Notes: generated from the letters alone by a model not told the origin. A stretch of 64,000 bases of DNA from CAIODY01 sp046051225 (GCA_046051225.1 JBJOOR010000008.1:1-64000); one strand, 5' to 3'. Shown: positions 1 to 9,183, counted from the first letter of the stretch. Numbers and translations are program-made.

Positions 1-863
1 TTGATGCCAAACATGCAGATTGTAATGGCGATGGAATAATTGATGGCAATGATACTACAGCCATTTTACAAAATTATGGCTTAACACATTTGCGTAAAAA
101 AAGTGGTGCCGATTTAATGACACTTACCGTTGGGCCAGATACCTTGTATCAAAACACAACAGCCACTATCCATATCGGATTGGGTACAGCAGCCTTGCCA
201 ATAGATAGTGTTTATGGAGTAGCATTTTCGTTTAATGTTGACCCAACAGCTATTGATACCAACTCTATAAGCATTACTGCGCCTTCATCATGGCTGTTTA
301 ATAATCCTACCGACCATTTTCAAATTTATAAATTATCAAAATCTGCTACAAGAGTTGATGTAGGTTTGGTTCGAAATAATCATATCAGCAAATCGGGTTT
401 TGGCGATGTAGTAACCGTTACTATTGATATTACAACAGGAAATATTATTGGTAGAGAAGATGCATTGGCGGCTTACAATAAAAAATATCAGCTGCATTGT
501 TCGGTAGATAATGTTACTATTTTAAAAGTAGATGGTTCAATGATTTCGGCAAATGTAGTAGCAGATTCTTCCATCGTTTTATACAATAAACCTAATGGAA
601 TAAACAATGTATCTATTCAAAATTTATCACAATCAATTATTCCAAATCCTGCTACCAACAATGTTTCTATTAAATTAAAAGGATACAATTATAATGAAGA
701 AAAGAAATTAATTTTGATAGATGCAACAGGCAGATTGATGCTTCAAAAAACATTTACCAGCAATCAAACTACGATTGATATTTCAGAATTGAACCAAGGA
801 ATTTATATTGCAAAAATTATTTCAGAAAAAGGAATTACTGAAAGCAAATTGATAAAACAATAA
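1..863 (+). CDS. Secreted dockerin/cohesin-like protein with T9SS type A sorting domain (5' partial)
   Basis: The frame is already open at the left edge (codons from base 3), so only the C-terminal part is present; the TTG near base 90 is an internal codon. The first visible residues form a dockerin-type calcium loop (DCNGDGIIDGND). A beta-rich stretch of about 110 residues follows and resembles a cohesin-type domain. The last 80 residues look like a T9SS type A sorting domain: an IPNPATNNVSI opening, an LIDATGRL strand, an LNQGIYIAKI strand and a short basic tail. The protein is therefore expected to cross the outer membrane by the T9SS encoded at 9-21 kb and be attached to the surface or released. 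The substrate and N-terminal domains lie outside the window. Confidence 0.8.
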   Translation, partial: DAKHADCNGDGIIDGNDTTAILQNYGLTHLRKKSGADLMTLTVGPDTLYQNTTATIHIGLGTAALPIDSVYGVAFSFNVDPTAIDTNSISITAPSSWLFNNPTDHFQIYKLSKSATRVDVGLVRNNHISKSGFGDVVTVTIDITTGNIIGREDALAAYNKKYQLHCSVDNVTILKVDGSMISANVVADSSIVLYNKPNGINNVSIQNLSQSIIPNPATNNVSIKLKGYNYNEEKKLILIDATGRLMLQKTFTSNQTTIDISELNQGIYIAKIISEKGITESKLIKQ

Positions 864-901
864 TTGTACAAGTAGTTAGAGTTTAGAAGCAGAGCTGTAA
901 A

Positions 902-1150
902 CTAATTGCTATCTCTTTTTCGGGTGTATGCTATCTCTATTTCATTGCCCGACCAATTTCGATTTACAAAAAATAATGGAATAGAATCGAGTTGCCCTTT
1001 ATGTTTTATCCAAATGGCGTTGTTGTTTTCAAAGCAAATGCAGATTTGCAATTTTTTATTAGTGGTGCAATTGTAGCAGATATAATGATTTTCAGCAAAT
1101 GCAGCAAGCGAAAAAAACAGCGCAATAAAAATTATTGAACGTGATTTCAT
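902..1150 (-). CDS. Small secreted hypothetical protein
   Basis: This 82-residue protein is unrecognised. The ATG at 1150 is chosen because it begins a clear signal peptide (MKSRSIIFIALFFSLAAFA, then EN); the upstream in-frame extension to 1219 runs through a dispersed repeat and would bury the signal. The mature part is about 60 residues with four cysteines in a YxCYNCxxxxxLQICIC arrangement, which suggests a small disulfide-bonded periplasmic or exported protein. It is convergent with the preceding partial gene. No function is proposed. Confidence 0.5.
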   Translation of the reverse strand: MKSRSIIFIALFFSLAAFAENHYICYNCTTNKKLQICICFENNNAIWIKHKGQLDSIPLFFVNRNWSGNEIEIAYTRKRDSN

Positions 1151-1185
1151 TGATGTAAAACTAAAAACTTTAGTAAGAATTATTT

Positions 1186-1227
1186 TACGAAGTGGCACAG
1201 AGCAAACACGGAGGGACACGGAGAAGT
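1186..1227. repeat. Dispersed CACAGAG/CACGGAG-type repeat
   Basis: Three spaced copies of the heptamer CAC(A/G)GAG lie between two leftward genes. A related copy is at 21011-21038 and a degenerate one at 4360-4386. Short CACAGAG/CACGGAG strings of this kind are scattered between genes in many bacterial genomes. It overlaps the end of the adjacent gene. Confidence 0.5.
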
Positions 1228-1228
1228 T

Positions 1229-1882
1229 TTATTGCTTACCTCCAATCATTAACGCCAAGCGGCTTGAGTTATGGATTTGCGCAAATACGAGTTTCATTAC
1301 AACTTCATTATAACGACATCTAATCAACTGTTCTTGTTCTGTTAAGTTAGATTCATCAAATTCAAGTTTGGCAAGTTCTGCTTCAAGAATTGGCGAAATA
1401 AAAAGAATTTTGGATTGGACTTGTTCGCTGATTTTTAACGTTTGCTCATTCTTTTCTGCATATTCCCCCTTCTTTTCCTCTGTGTCGTATTTATAATCTA
1501 TCCAAATCAATTTTGGATCTATCAAATCTAAACAACTATTTATAAACCAATTTTGGAAAGAATAATTTGTTTGTTCTTCAAAATATTTTCCAAACCAGCT
1601 CTTATCAAAAATAATTTCTGTTATGTTCGAAAGGTCTGAAAATTGACTAATTGTTGGGTCAAGAATTAATTCTTTATCTTTATTATCTCCAAAAGAAATC
1701 CAGAAATGAGTACCTTCTTCTGCACCCTTATAAAGTCCCACTTTCAATGAATTTTTAATTCCATTTCTTGTCAATAAAATTGATAAAGGCAAACATGTTG
1801 CAAAACACATGTTGTTTCGTGGTTCGCCTTTTTCAAACAATTTGTCTATAAATTCTTTCGCTATTTTTTCGGGATTTTCCAT
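1229..1882 (-). CDS. Hypothetical protein with possible Cys-His-Asp papain-like core
   Basis: A 217-residue soluble protein without signal peptide or membrane segments. Residues 25-90 contain an NMCFATCLPLSILL helix, then THFWISFGD and KELILDPTISQF. This order (Cys at a helix start, His-Trp on a strand, Asp-Pro-Thr on the next strand) is that of transglutaminase-like or papain-fold cysteine peptidases. The remainder is charged and helical with no recognised motif. The assignment is by motif order only. The gene ends just before a CACAGAG-type repeat and begins just after a second repeat at 1905-1972, so it sits in an accessory pocket. Confidence 0.5.
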   Translation of the reverse strand: MENPEKIAKEFIDKLFEKGEPRNNMCFATCLPLSILLTRNGIKNSLKVGLYKGAEEGTHFWISFGDNKDKELILDPTISQFSDLSNITEIIFDKSWFGKYFEEQTNYSFQNWFINSCLDLIDPKLIWIDYKYDTEEKKGEYAEKNEQTLKISEQVQSKILFISPILEAELAKLEFDESNLTEQEQLIRCRYNEVVMKLVFAQIHNSSRLALMIGGKQ

Positions 1883-1904
1883 CAGCGTATTTTTTTTAAA
1901 ATTT

Positions 1905-1972
1905 TAGTTCCTTCGCTATCGCTCAAGATGACGGCTTCGAGTTGTCTGTCATGCCGAGGAACGAAGCATCTG
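1905..1972. repeat. Imperfect palindromic intergenic repeat
   Basis: The segment pairs CCTTCGCTATCGCTCAAGATGAC with a downstream GTCATGCCGAGGAACGAAGC, which form an imperfect inverted repeat. This wording (TCATGCCGAGGAACGAAGC) is typical of a very common dispersed REP-like element of Bacteroidota and some other phyla. It lies between the helicase gene and the 217-residue gene. An open frame reading through it is not a gene. Confidence 0.6.
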
Positions 1973-2000
1973 TATTTCAATTTTCAAATCTTCTCATTTT

Positions 2001-4334
2001 CTAATTTTCCCCAATCATCAACTTCGCAAATTTCAACATTATTTTCTTTTGACCCAGTTGTTCAAAATCAATTGTTGCAAAACTGTTGTCGCCGTTGCCT
2101 TCAAGAATTGTTAGTTTGCCTTTGCCAAATTTTTCATGATAAACTGTTTGCCCAACTTGCAAAGCACTGTTCGGCGATGCCTTGAAATCAGGCATTGGAG
2201 CAATATTCACCGCAGGTTTATTCAACACTGATGGTTTTGAAATTGAATTTCCTTCAAAAGGTTTTTCTGTTTTTCGCTGAAAATTATTTCGGTTATTATT
2301 GTTATTTCCAAATGCACTATCTAAAGTTTTAAAACCACTCACATTGCCAAAACCTTGTGGCATCGAAGGTTTGCGAAGCCCAACAAACGTGCTGTAATCT
2401 TCGGGCACTTCATCAATAAAGCGACTTGGTTCGCAATAAATCAATCTGCCAAAGCGATAACGATTCAAAGCATAAGTGAGAAACAAATTTGTTTTAGCTC
2501 GGGTAACCGCCACATAAAATAATCGGCGTTCTTCTTCCAACGCATTTCTATCATCGGTACTCATGTTTGATGGAAATAATTCTTCTTCCATTCCAACAAC
2601 AAAAACTGTATGAAACTCCAAACCTTTTGCCGAATGCACCGTCATCAATTTCACTTTGTTATCATCGCCTTTGTCGTCATCGGCATTGGTTAATAAAGTA
2701 ACGGTTTGTAAATAACTACCCAAAGTTTTATCTACCACTTCGCCCGTGTCTTCATTCACTTTGGTTTCATCCGTAAATTCTTTTATCGAGTTTAAAAGTG
2801 CTTGCAAATTTTCATATCGGCTCACACCTTCAACCGTTTTATCTTCGTACAACTCTTTCATGATGCCTGTTTGCTTGCCGATGTGTTGCGCCAAATCATA
2901 CGCATTGTGTGTGGCTAACATGGCGTTGAAACTTTTCATCATCCACATAAAATCTTCCACAGGTTTGCCAGCTTTGATGCCGTACAGCGGCGCATTTTCC
3001 AACACTTCCCACAAACCTTTGCCTGCCTCATTCATGGCTACTGTAGCTCGTTCCAGCGTTGTTTTACCAATGCCTCTGGTTGGATAATTAATTACACGAC
3101 GTAATGCTTCTTCATCATTAAAATTCACCGTTAATCTTAAATAACACAAGAAATCTTTCACCTCTTTGCGTTGATAAAAACTGATACCGCCATACACTCT
3201 GTAAGGAATATCCATTCTTCTCAAAGCTTCTTCAAATGCACGGCTCTGGCTGTTGGTACGATATAAAATTGCAAACTCTTTGTTGTGCAATTGGTGGCGC
3301 ATCCGCATTTCGAAAATATTATCAGCCACATATTTTCCTTCATCATTATCAGTAGCTACTTGCACCACTTTTATTTTTTCGCCTTCGGCATTGGTGGTAA
3401 AAGTTTCTTTTTTTATTTGCGCTTTGTTTACCGCAATCACTTTGTTGGCAGCGTTTACAATGTTTTGTGTGCTGCGATAATTTTGTTCGAGTTTAAAAAT
3501 ATTTAAGTCGGGGTAATCTTTTTCAAAATTTAAAATGTTGGCAATCGTAGCACCACGAAAAGCATAAATACTTTGTGCATCATCGCCTACCACACAAATG
3601 TTTTCATTCACCGCCGATAGTTTTTTCACGATAGAATATTGTGCATAGTTGGTGTCCTGAAACTCATCTACCATCACATACTTAAACTTCTGTTGATACT
3701 TGTAACACACTTCAGGAAAGCGTTCCAACAATTCATGCATCTTCATCAGCAAATCATCAAAGTCCATCGCACCACTTTGAAAACATCGTTTGGCATACAA
3801 CTCATACAGCTTGCCCATCGCAGGGCGATGTGCCATTCTATCTTCATTCACCAAATCAACACTGCCGTTATACATTTGCCAAGTGATGAGCGAATTTTTT
3901 GCCGAAGAAATTCTATTTAAAACTGTGTTGGGTTTGTAAAGTGTATCGTTCAGGTTTTGTTCTTTAACAATATTTTTGATGAGCGATTTTGCATCATCGG
4001 TATCATAAATAGTGAAGTTGCTGGGATAACCTAATTTCTCTGCTTCAATGCGTAACACACGAGCAAATATGCTGTGAAAGGTTCCCATCCAAAGGTTTTT
4101 GCCTTCGTTGCCAACGAGTTTCATAATTCGCTCTTTCATTTCAGCCGCAGCTTTATTGGTAAACGTAAGCGACAAAATATTAAAAGGGTCGATGCCATTT
4201 TGAATCATGTGTACAATGCGATACGTGAGCACACGAGTTTTGCCCGAGCCTGCGCCTGCAATAATCATCACTGGTCCGTTGATACATTCCACGGCATTGC
4301 GCTGTGGTTCGTTTAATTCGTCTAAATAATTCAT
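2001..4334 (-). CDS. pcrA: ATP-dependent DNA helicase PcrA/UvrD (SF1A)
   Basis: A 777-residue superfamily 1A 3'-5' helicase acting in nucleotide excision repair, mismatch repair and removal of RecA or stalled polymerase. Motifs appear in order: Walker A AGAGSGKT (26-33), a TFTNKAA motif, Walker B/DEXX as VDEFQDTN, GDDAQSIYAFRGA (motif III), QNYRSTQ (motif IV), a VMTVHSAKGLEF-type motif V and VTRAKTNLFL (motif VI). The last 40 residues (VGQTVYHEKFGKG onward) form the Tudor-like C-terminal domain that binds RNA polymerase in PcrA. The ATG at 4334 gives the standard N-terminus (MNYLDELNEPQR); the GTG at 4364 only adds ten residues read from a degenerate repeat. It appears monocistronic. Confidence 0.93.
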   Translation of the reverse strand: MNYLDELNEPQRNAVECINGPVMIIAGAGSGKTRVLTYRIVHMIQNGIDPFNILSLTFTNKAAAEMKERIMKLVGNEGKNLWMGTFHSIFARVLRIEAEKLGYPSNFTIYDTDDAKSLIKNIVKEQNLNDTLYKPNTVLNRISSAKNSLITWQMYNGSVDLVNEDRMAHRPAMGKLYELYAKRCFQSGAMDFDDLLMKMHELLERFPEVCYKYQQKFKYVMVDEFQDTNYAQYSIVKKLSAVNENICVVGDDAQSIYAFRGATIANILNFEKDYPDLNIFKLEQNYRSTQNIVNAANKVIAVNKAQIKKETFTTNAEGEKIKVVQVATDNDEGKYVADNIFEMRMRHQLHNKEFAILYRTNSQSRAFEEALRRMDIPYRVYGGISFYQRKEVKDFLCYLRLTVNFNDEEALRRVINYPTRGIGKTTLERATVAMNEAGKGLWEVLENAPLYGIKAGKPVEDFMWMMKSFNAMLATHNAYDLAQHIGKQTGIMKELYEDKTVEGVSRYENLQALLNSIKEFTDETKVNEDTGEVVDKTLGSYLQTVTLLTNADDDKGDDNKVKLMTVHSAKGLEFHTVFVVGMEEELFPSNMSTDDRNALEEERRLFYVAVTRAKTNLFLTYALNRYRFGRLIYCEPSRFIDEVPEDYSTFVGLRKPSMPQGFGNVSGFKTLDSAFGNNNNNRNNFQRKTEKPFEGNSISKPSVLNKPAVNIAPMPDFKASPNSALQVGQTVYHEKFGKGKLTILEGNGDNSFATIDFEQLGQKKIMLKFAKLMIGEN

Positions 4335-4400
4335 TAAGGCAAAAGTAAAAATTTCATTAGCCACAAAGGCATGAAGAGGAGAAGAAATTTTTTGGGAAAA

Positions 4401-4934
4401 TTATTTTATGAGTGAAGGATGGATAACACTCATTTTGTAAATATTTTTTGAGGAAGAATTATTTTGGAGAACATAGAAATTCTTTTTTCTAAAAATGATT
4501 AAACCTGTTCCAATTAAAGCAACAGGGAAAGTCGTTGTTATCAATATCGCTCCTAAAATAATTAACGGCGATAAGCCATGACCAACCTTTAAGATTGCAC
4601 TTGATGATATTAGCAAAGCACCAATTGCAGGTGGAATGAACGCGTAAATACCATTCTGAATAATTTGTTTTTCGTTGTTATTTTTGTTGAATGGAATTCG
4701 AGTGATTGAACTGTAAAATATTTTTTGTCCATTGATAACTAAAAATGAATCTGCAATCGTATCTACTTTTCCTTTTAAAAATTGGTCTTTTTGAAATGAA
4801 TTTACAAATCGAATTTTTGCGTCTTGTTTTTCATGTAAAAAGTAGGAAGTGTTTTTTGTAACCATTAACTGATTTTGCGCCACACAAAAATTGGCGATGA
4901 ATAAAAACAGGAAAAAGAATTTTAGTTTCAGCAT
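4401..4934 (-). CDS. Hypothetical membrane protein, paralog of the upstream gene
   Basis: A 177-residue protein with a signal peptide ending CVAQ, a short beta-rich domain containing a VINGQKIFYSSITRIPF segment, and two hydrophobic segments (about 110-130 and 135-158). It shares with the gene immediately upstream the start LKLKF-FLFLFI, the CVAQNQL cleavage region and the same order of domains, so the two are diverged tandem duplicates separated by one base. The 'do-I-see-a-strand, then ITxIxF' core resembles small Bacteroidota proteins that sense or bind at the envelope, but no family is claimed. Confidence 0.6.
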   Translation of the reverse strand: MLKLKFFFLFLFIANFCVAQNQLMVTKNTSYFLHEKQDAKIRFVNSFQKDQFLKGKVDTIADSFLVINGQKIFYSSITRIPFNKNNNEKQIIQNGIYAFIPPAIGALLISSSAILKVGHGLSPLIILGAILITTTFPVALIGTGLIIFRKKNFYVLQNNSSSKNIYKMSVIHPSLIK

Positions 4935-4935
4935 T

Positions 4936-5544
4936 CTATTTTGTTTTATGCATAACTCGAATCACCCAAGTACTTTCATTTTCTTTTGCAATAAATTTTA
5001 AATGATGCCTTGTAAATGACATTGTGCTTAATGCAATAATATCAATTGGTAAATACAATGCGGTTAGCAAGAAACCAACAAACATAAATCCAAATGGAGC
5101 TCTGCCATATCCTCCTCTGCCATTATCATTCCATTTTGTAAACGACCCAATAAATCCAGTAGTAAATCCTGCAGCTACAATGGCTTGAGGAATTAATAAT
5201 TTTCGCCCCATTCTTCTTCTATATTTTGAATTTATACTTTTATCAAAAGCAATTGCTGTGATAGAGGTAATTCTAATTACTTCGTTGTTGATTGTAAGAG
5301 TTGAATCGGTTATATTTCTTATTGCACCGTATTCTTCATAAAATTGATTACTTGTTACATCATAATATTCTAATCTCACTTCTTCATTTTCATTTACAAA
5401 ATATTGCTTTGAGGTTGAATCAAAAGTAGCTTTAGATATTGGGTTACCCGAATAATGAACCTTTAAAAATTGCAATTGATTTTGCGCTACACAAATTTTA
5501 GAGATGAATAAAAACAGGAAAAGAAATTTTAGTTTCATGAGCAT
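4936..5544 (-). CDS. Hypothetical membrane protein (tandem paralog)
   Basis: A 202-residue protein with a signal peptide (cleavage after ICVAQ), a central beta-rich part (LTINNEVIRITSITAIAFDK) and two C-terminal hydrophobic segments around 117-135 and 148-172. It is the first gene of a duplicated pair with 4401-4934. ATG codons at 5544 and 5538 are both possible; the second matches the paralog's start better. It follows the outer-membrane gene at 5563 by 18 bases, so the three may be co-transcribed. Function unknown. Confidence 0.6.
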   Translation of the reverse strand: MLMKLKFLFLFLFISKICVAQNQLQFLKVHYSGNPISKATFDSTSKQYFVNENEEVRLEYYDVTSNQFYEEYGAIRNITDSTLTINNEVIRITSITAIAFDKSINSKYRRRMGRKLLIPQAIVAAGFTTGFIGSFTKWNDNGRGGYGRAPFGFMFVGFLLTALYLPIDIIALSTMSFTRHHLKFIAKENESTWVIRVMHKTK

Positions 5545-5562
5545 TAATTATTCATTAATAAA

Positions 5563-6663
5563 CTACTGTAAATCATCTGGCAAATCTTCTACATCAATGT
5601 TCTGAATATCTAAATAATCAACCCTTGGCGATTTTGATTTTGATGCTGCTTTATTAATGTTCCATACCAAGCTGCCTTGCAATAGCAAACCGCTTTGCAC
5701 TCGTGTTTGATACAAGGGTTTGTCTTTGGTAATATCAGCATCTCTATCACTTATTGATACTACTTGATTATTTCTGTAATAATTATTTATTTCAAACTGA
5801 AAACGAATGTTGTTTTTCAATAAATATCTTACGCCTAGTCCAACCGTTCTGCCCGATTCACGAAACAAAATAGAGGCTGTATTGGCATTAATTTCTTCAT
5901 TTGCCGAATATAAGCGATATGTATTTCCTGTATTTTCTATTTGCCCAAAAACCATAGTGCGCTTGCTTAATGGATGATAATACGCAAACCGAACAGGATA
6001 ATATTCAATTTTATCTCGAAGCGGAAATGATATTCGTACAAAATCTTTTGGCGTTATTTTTATTTTTGCACCCACTAATGGCACATACTGTGTAAGGTTG
6101 AAAGCCGTAGTAGTAGCCATTCCTACAAAATATTGAAATTTTGGATTTTTCAAACGATAATATAAAAGCAAAGTAGAATAACGCAATCCAATTTCTTCAT
6201 TCAAATAATATTGGTCGTTTGCAAACCCTACGGTAATATGAAATAAAAGTAAATTTTCTTTGGGTTGATAATACATGTATTGCAAACCCACATTGGCGCT
6301 ATACAAACTATGTACATGTTGAAAAATACTATCCATCACAAAGTCATTCCACGAGCCACTGATAAAAGCATTTATTTGATGCGAACCTTCGGGCTTTTGC
6401 CATCTTATTAAAGGCACAGTGGTTGAAAATTCGTAACGAGAATATTGAAATGATGTGTCGCTAATGTTGCGTTTTTGGTTATAAGCCGACATTAAATGCC
6501 TTTCAGGATAATAGTTTACACCAAAATATAGACTTGGCGAAAATCGTTTTTGATGATTGGATAAACTATCTAAATCATCTGTATTCAGCAGCCCAACAGG
6601 CGTTTGGGCTTTGCCAATAAAGGGCAATAATAAAATGAGCAACAAAATATTTCTTAATCGCAT
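5563..6663 (-). CDS. Outer-membrane beta-barrel protein
   Basis: A 366-residue protein with a signal peptide (RLRNILLLILLLPFIGKAQ) followed by alternating hydrophobic/aromatic strands ending in Y, F or R, the pattern of an outer-membrane barrel (examples: SPSLYFGVNYYPERH, YFVGMATTTAFNL, FQFEINNYYRN). The C-terminal 35 residues are charged and probably periplasmic. The ATG at 6663 is preferred over a TTG two codons upstream. No specific family is recognised and no transported substrate can be inferred. It is preceded by the strong hairpin at 6690-6741. Confidence 0.65.
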   Translation of the reverse strand: MRLRNILLLILLLPFIGKAQTPVGLLNTDDLDSLSNHQKRFSPSLYFGVNYYPERHLMSAYNQKRNISDTSFQYSRYEFSTTVPLIRWQKPEGSHQINAFISGSWNDFVMDSIFQHVHSLYSANVGLQYMYYQPKENLLLFHITVGFANDQYYLNEEIGLRYSTLLLYYRLKNPKFQYFVGMATTTAFNLTQYVPLVGAKIKITPKDFVRISFPLRDKIEYYPVRFAYYHPLSKRTMVFGQIENTGNTYRLYSANEEINANTASILFRESGRTVGLGVRYLLKNNIRFQFEINNYYRNNQVVSISDRDADITKDKPLYQTRVQSGLLLQGSLVWNINKAASKSKSPRVDYLDIQNIDVEDLPDDLQ

Positions 6664-6689
6664 ATACAAGTGTAAGGTTTTTTTGATAA

Positions 6690-6741
6690 AAAATCATGAG
6701 CAAATATCAACTGTTCAGTACAGTGCTTTGCTCATGATTTT
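6690..6741 (-). terminator. Long stem-loop terminator after the His/Tyr-rich gene
   Basis: Perfect 15-bp arms (6690-6704 and 6727-6741) enclose a 22-base loop that itself contains ACTGT/ACAGT arms. On the minus strand the structure is followed by a T-rich run. It lies 8 bases after the stop of the 85-residue gene. Confidence 0.7.
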
Positions 6742-6749
6742 AATTGGCT

Positions 6750-7007
6750 CTACCAACGTCTTCTACCACCACATCCATGGTAAAATGGTCTGTGGTAAAA
6801 ATATCGTGGTGCATGATAACTATAATACATCATTGGCGGCGGCGGTGGTGGCATGTATCTGTAGTCATAGTAACCGCCATTGTAATTTCCATAATGCTCA
6901 TGATAGCAGTTATTAAAATATCTGTGTGGATGAGCATTAGAAGTGTTAGCTAATAAAGCTGTAAAAGCAATGGCTAACAGTAAAACGAATAAATGTTTTT
7001 GTTTCAT
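6750..7007 (-). CDS. Small secreted His/Tyr/Pro-rich protein
   Basis: An 85-residue protein with a signal peptide (KHLFVLLLAIAFTALLANTSNA) and a 60-residue mature part of very biased composition: many His, Tyr, Gly and Pro, including a run of six prolines and the clusters HPHRYF, CYHEHYGNY and RPFYHGCGGRRRW. The histidines and two cysteines could bind metal ions, but that is inference. Similar short His/Tyr-rich exported proteins are common and poorly described in Bacteroidota. A strong terminator follows, consistent with an independent, well-expressed transcript. Confidence 0.6.
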   Translation of the reverse strand: MKQKHLFVLLLAIAFTALLANTSNAHPHRYFNNCYHEHYGNYNGGYYDYRYMPPPPPPMMYYSYHAPRYFYHRPFYHGCGGRRRW

Positions 7008-7104
7008 AACTAATGATTTTAATTTAATTGACTGATTTTTTTTAAACTTGTTTAATCTGATTAAGAATATTATTTAAAAAACAATCATGATGCCAAATCA
7101 ATTA

Positions 7105-8127
7105 TTAGCTTAATTTATTTTTATAAATATAAGTAATTAAAGTTTGTCCAACAGCCTTTAATGTTGATTTATCAATAATTTCCATGTTATCATTTAATGT
7201 ATGCCAATGCGGTGCAAACCATTTTTGTCCAGTAAAATCATGATAAATAATATCAATAGTTGGTACTTTTAAAATAGAATTAATGTAAGTATGATCATCT
7301 GTAATGCCACTAATAGTTTGATTGATAAAATGACCACTATAACCAATATCATTAGCAGTTGTCCAAACTTCATTCATCAAGCCTGGCGCATATTGCATCG
7401 ATACGCTTTCTAATCCAAAAGTTGCACCTCGGGCACCCACCATATCCAGCAATATTCCTGCTGTGGCTGTGTAGTTGGCTACATGAGGATTGTGACACCA
7501 ATACTGCGTTCCAAGACAATACGAGTTTTCATCATATTCGCCTTTAAGCAATGGCGAACCTGGTGATGGGCAACCATAATCTTCGGCATCTAACATCACT
7601 AAATCAATACCTCTATCGGGTTTATTTTGTTGTAAAATTTTTGCTAATTCCATCATCACAGCCACACCACTACCTGCATCATCGGCTGCTAAAATGGGTT
7701 GTTTCATTTTTGCTAAATCAGTTTCTTGGTCGGCAAATGGGCGGCTATCCCAATGCGCACAAATCAATAATCTGTTTTCTTTTTGCTGTGGCAAAAACGA
7801 AGCAATAATGTTTTTTATTTTTAATTGTTTACCATCAAATGATTTTACGGTGGTAGTTTGAACATAAACTGTATCGGCATATTTAGTAAAATATTTCACT
7901 AAATAATTACCACAGTTTATATGCCCCGTTGTATTAGGAATTCGAACACCAAACGAAACTTGCTTGGCTACAAAGTGATAACACGAATCTTCATTAAACT
8001 GTGGAAGCTTTGTGTAGTCGGGCTTTGCAGCAACTGTAATTTCATTTGGTGTATCTGTTTTTGAATTACAAGAATTACAACTCCAACTAATCAATGCACA
8101 AATTAATATTGTTAAATATTTTTTCAT
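7105..8127 (-). CDS. M28-family zinc peptidase / glutaminyl cyclase-like lipoprotein
   Basis: A 340-residue protein of the M28 fold. The N-terminus is a lipoprotein signal (ALISWSC), so it should be membrane-anchored on the periplasmic side. Zinc-site motifs are present in order: AHWDSRPFAD (His and Asp), AADDAGSGVAVMMELA (bridging Asp), MLDAEDYG (catalytic Glu/Asp region), SGITDDHTYI (Asp) and a late HTLNDN (His). This is the layout of aminopeptidases of the M28 family and of bacterial glutaminyl-peptide cyclotransferases; the short length and DDH motif slightly favour the latter. Substrate is not determined by the sequence. Confidence 0.8.
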   Translation of the reverse strand: MKKYLTILICALISWSCNSCNSKTDTPNEITVAAKPDYTKLPQFNEDSCYHFVAKQVSFGVRIPNTTGHINCGNYLVKYFTKYADTVYVQTTTVKSFDGKQLKIKNIIASFLPQQKENRLLICAHWDSRPFADQETDLAKMKQPILAADDAGSGVAVMMELAKILQQNKPDRGIDLVMLDAEDYGCPSPGSPLLKGEYDENSYCLGTQYWCHNPHVANYTATAGILLDMVGARGATFGLESVSMQYAPGLMNEVWTTANDIGYSGHFINQTISGITDDHTYINSILKVPTIDIIYHDFTGQKWFAPHWHTLNDNMEIIDKSTLKAVGQTLITYIYKNKLS

Positions 8128-8145
8128 TTGCCTAAAAATTCTTTT

Positions 8146-9087
8146 TTAAAATTTTAATATTTCATTTTTTGCCAACTCAAATTCACTCCATATTTCTTTC
8201 ACAATTTCAGCCGCTGGTTTTATTTCTTTTACTAGCGATGCAATTTGTCCAATCTCCAATTCGCCTTCATTCATATCGCCTTCAAACATTCCTTTTTTTG
8301 CACGGGCTCTGCCCAAAATATGTTGCAATGTTTCGGCATCAGCGCCATTCTGTTCGGCAGTAAACGCTTCATTAAAAAAATTATTTTTAATCAGTCTTAC
8401 AGGCGTCAATTTTTTTAATGCTAACATGGTATCGCCTTCTTTGGTTTCAATTACTTTTTTCTTAAAATCAATATGTGCCGATGATTCATTGCTTGCCACA
8501 AATCTTGTTCCTACTTGTACCCCTTCGGCACCCAAAACCATTGCTGCCAGCATGGTTTTGCCCGTAGCAATTCCGCCTGCTGCTATAATAGGGATGGTTA
8601 TATTTTTTGTAACCGATGGTATTAAACACATCGTAGTGGTTTCTTCTCTACCATTATGTCCGCCTGCTTCAAAGCCTTCGGCTACAATTGCATCAACACC
8701 AGCTTCTTCACTTTTTTTAGCAAATTTGGCGCTGCTAACCACATGCACCACTTTAATTCCGTTTTGTTTTAAAATAGATGTCCATGTTTTTGGATTGCCT
8801 GCCGATGTAAAAACAATGGGCACTTTTTCTTCTATAATTATTTGAATATGTTTTTCAATATCGGGATAAAGTAAAGGTACATTTACGCCAAAAGGTTTAT
8901 CGGTAGCCTTTTTACATTTTTGAATATGTTCTCTTAATACCTCTGGGTACATGCTTCCGCTGCCTATTAATCCTAATCCGCCTGCATTACTTACGGCTGC
9001 GGCTAATTCCCAGCCGCTACACCAAATCATACCAGCTTGAATAATTGGATATTTAATATTGAATAATTGTGTGATTCTGTTTTGCAT
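8146..9087 (-). CDS. FMN-dependent nitronate monooxygenase / FabK-like enoyl-ACP reductase
   Basis: A 313-residue TIM-barrel flavoprotein. Motifs: KYPIIQAGM at the N-terminus, NAGGLGLIG, VNVPLLYP, the EGFEAGGHNG loop, and PIIAAGGIATG followed by GAEGVQVGTRFVAS that hold the FMN phosphate. This family includes 2-nitropropane dioxygenases (nitronate monooxygenases) and the FabK enoyl-ACP reductases of fatty-acid synthesis; the AGGH signature is shared and the choice between the two cannot be made from this sequence. The ATG at 9087 is preferred to the TTG at 9093. Confidence 0.8.
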   Translation of the reverse strand: MQNRITQLFNIKYPIIQAGMIWCSGWELAAAVSNAGGLGLIGSGSMYPEVLREHIQKCKKATDKPFGVNVPLLYPDIEKHIQIIIEEKVPIVFTSAGNPKTWTSILKQNGIKVVHVVSSAKFAKKSEEAGVDAIVAEGFEAGGHNGREETTTMCLIPSVTKNITIPIIAAGGIATGKTMLAAMVLGAEGVQVGTRFVASNESSAHIDFKKKVIETKEGDTMLALKKLTPVRLIKNNFFNEAFTAEQNGADAETLQHILGRARAKKGMFEGDMNEGELEIGQIASLVKEIKPAAEIVKEIWSEFELAKNEILKF

Positions 9088-9124
9088 TTGCAATGTTAAT
9101 TAATCTTATTAAATTTATAAAAAT

Positions 9125-9162
9125 AAAAAAAGCCTTACCGAAAATTTCGATAAGGCTTTAGT
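9125..9162 (-). terminator. Terminator after gldJ
   Basis: Inverted repeat AAAGCCTTACCGAAA / TTTCGATAAGGCTTT; read leftward it ends in a run of T. It lies about 20 bases after the gldJ stop codon and separates that gene from the flavoprotein gene. Confidence 0.8.
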
Positions 9163-9183
9163 ATTAATTCTGAGTTAATTACT

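Noticed and set aside
902..1219. Longer start for the small secreted protein
   Set aside because: The extra 23 residues come from the CACAGAG repeat and would place the signal peptide internally.
1928..2185. Reading frame running over the palindromic repeat and helicase end
   Set aside because: It is the complement of a repeat and of the helicase C-terminus; amino-acid content is not gene-like.
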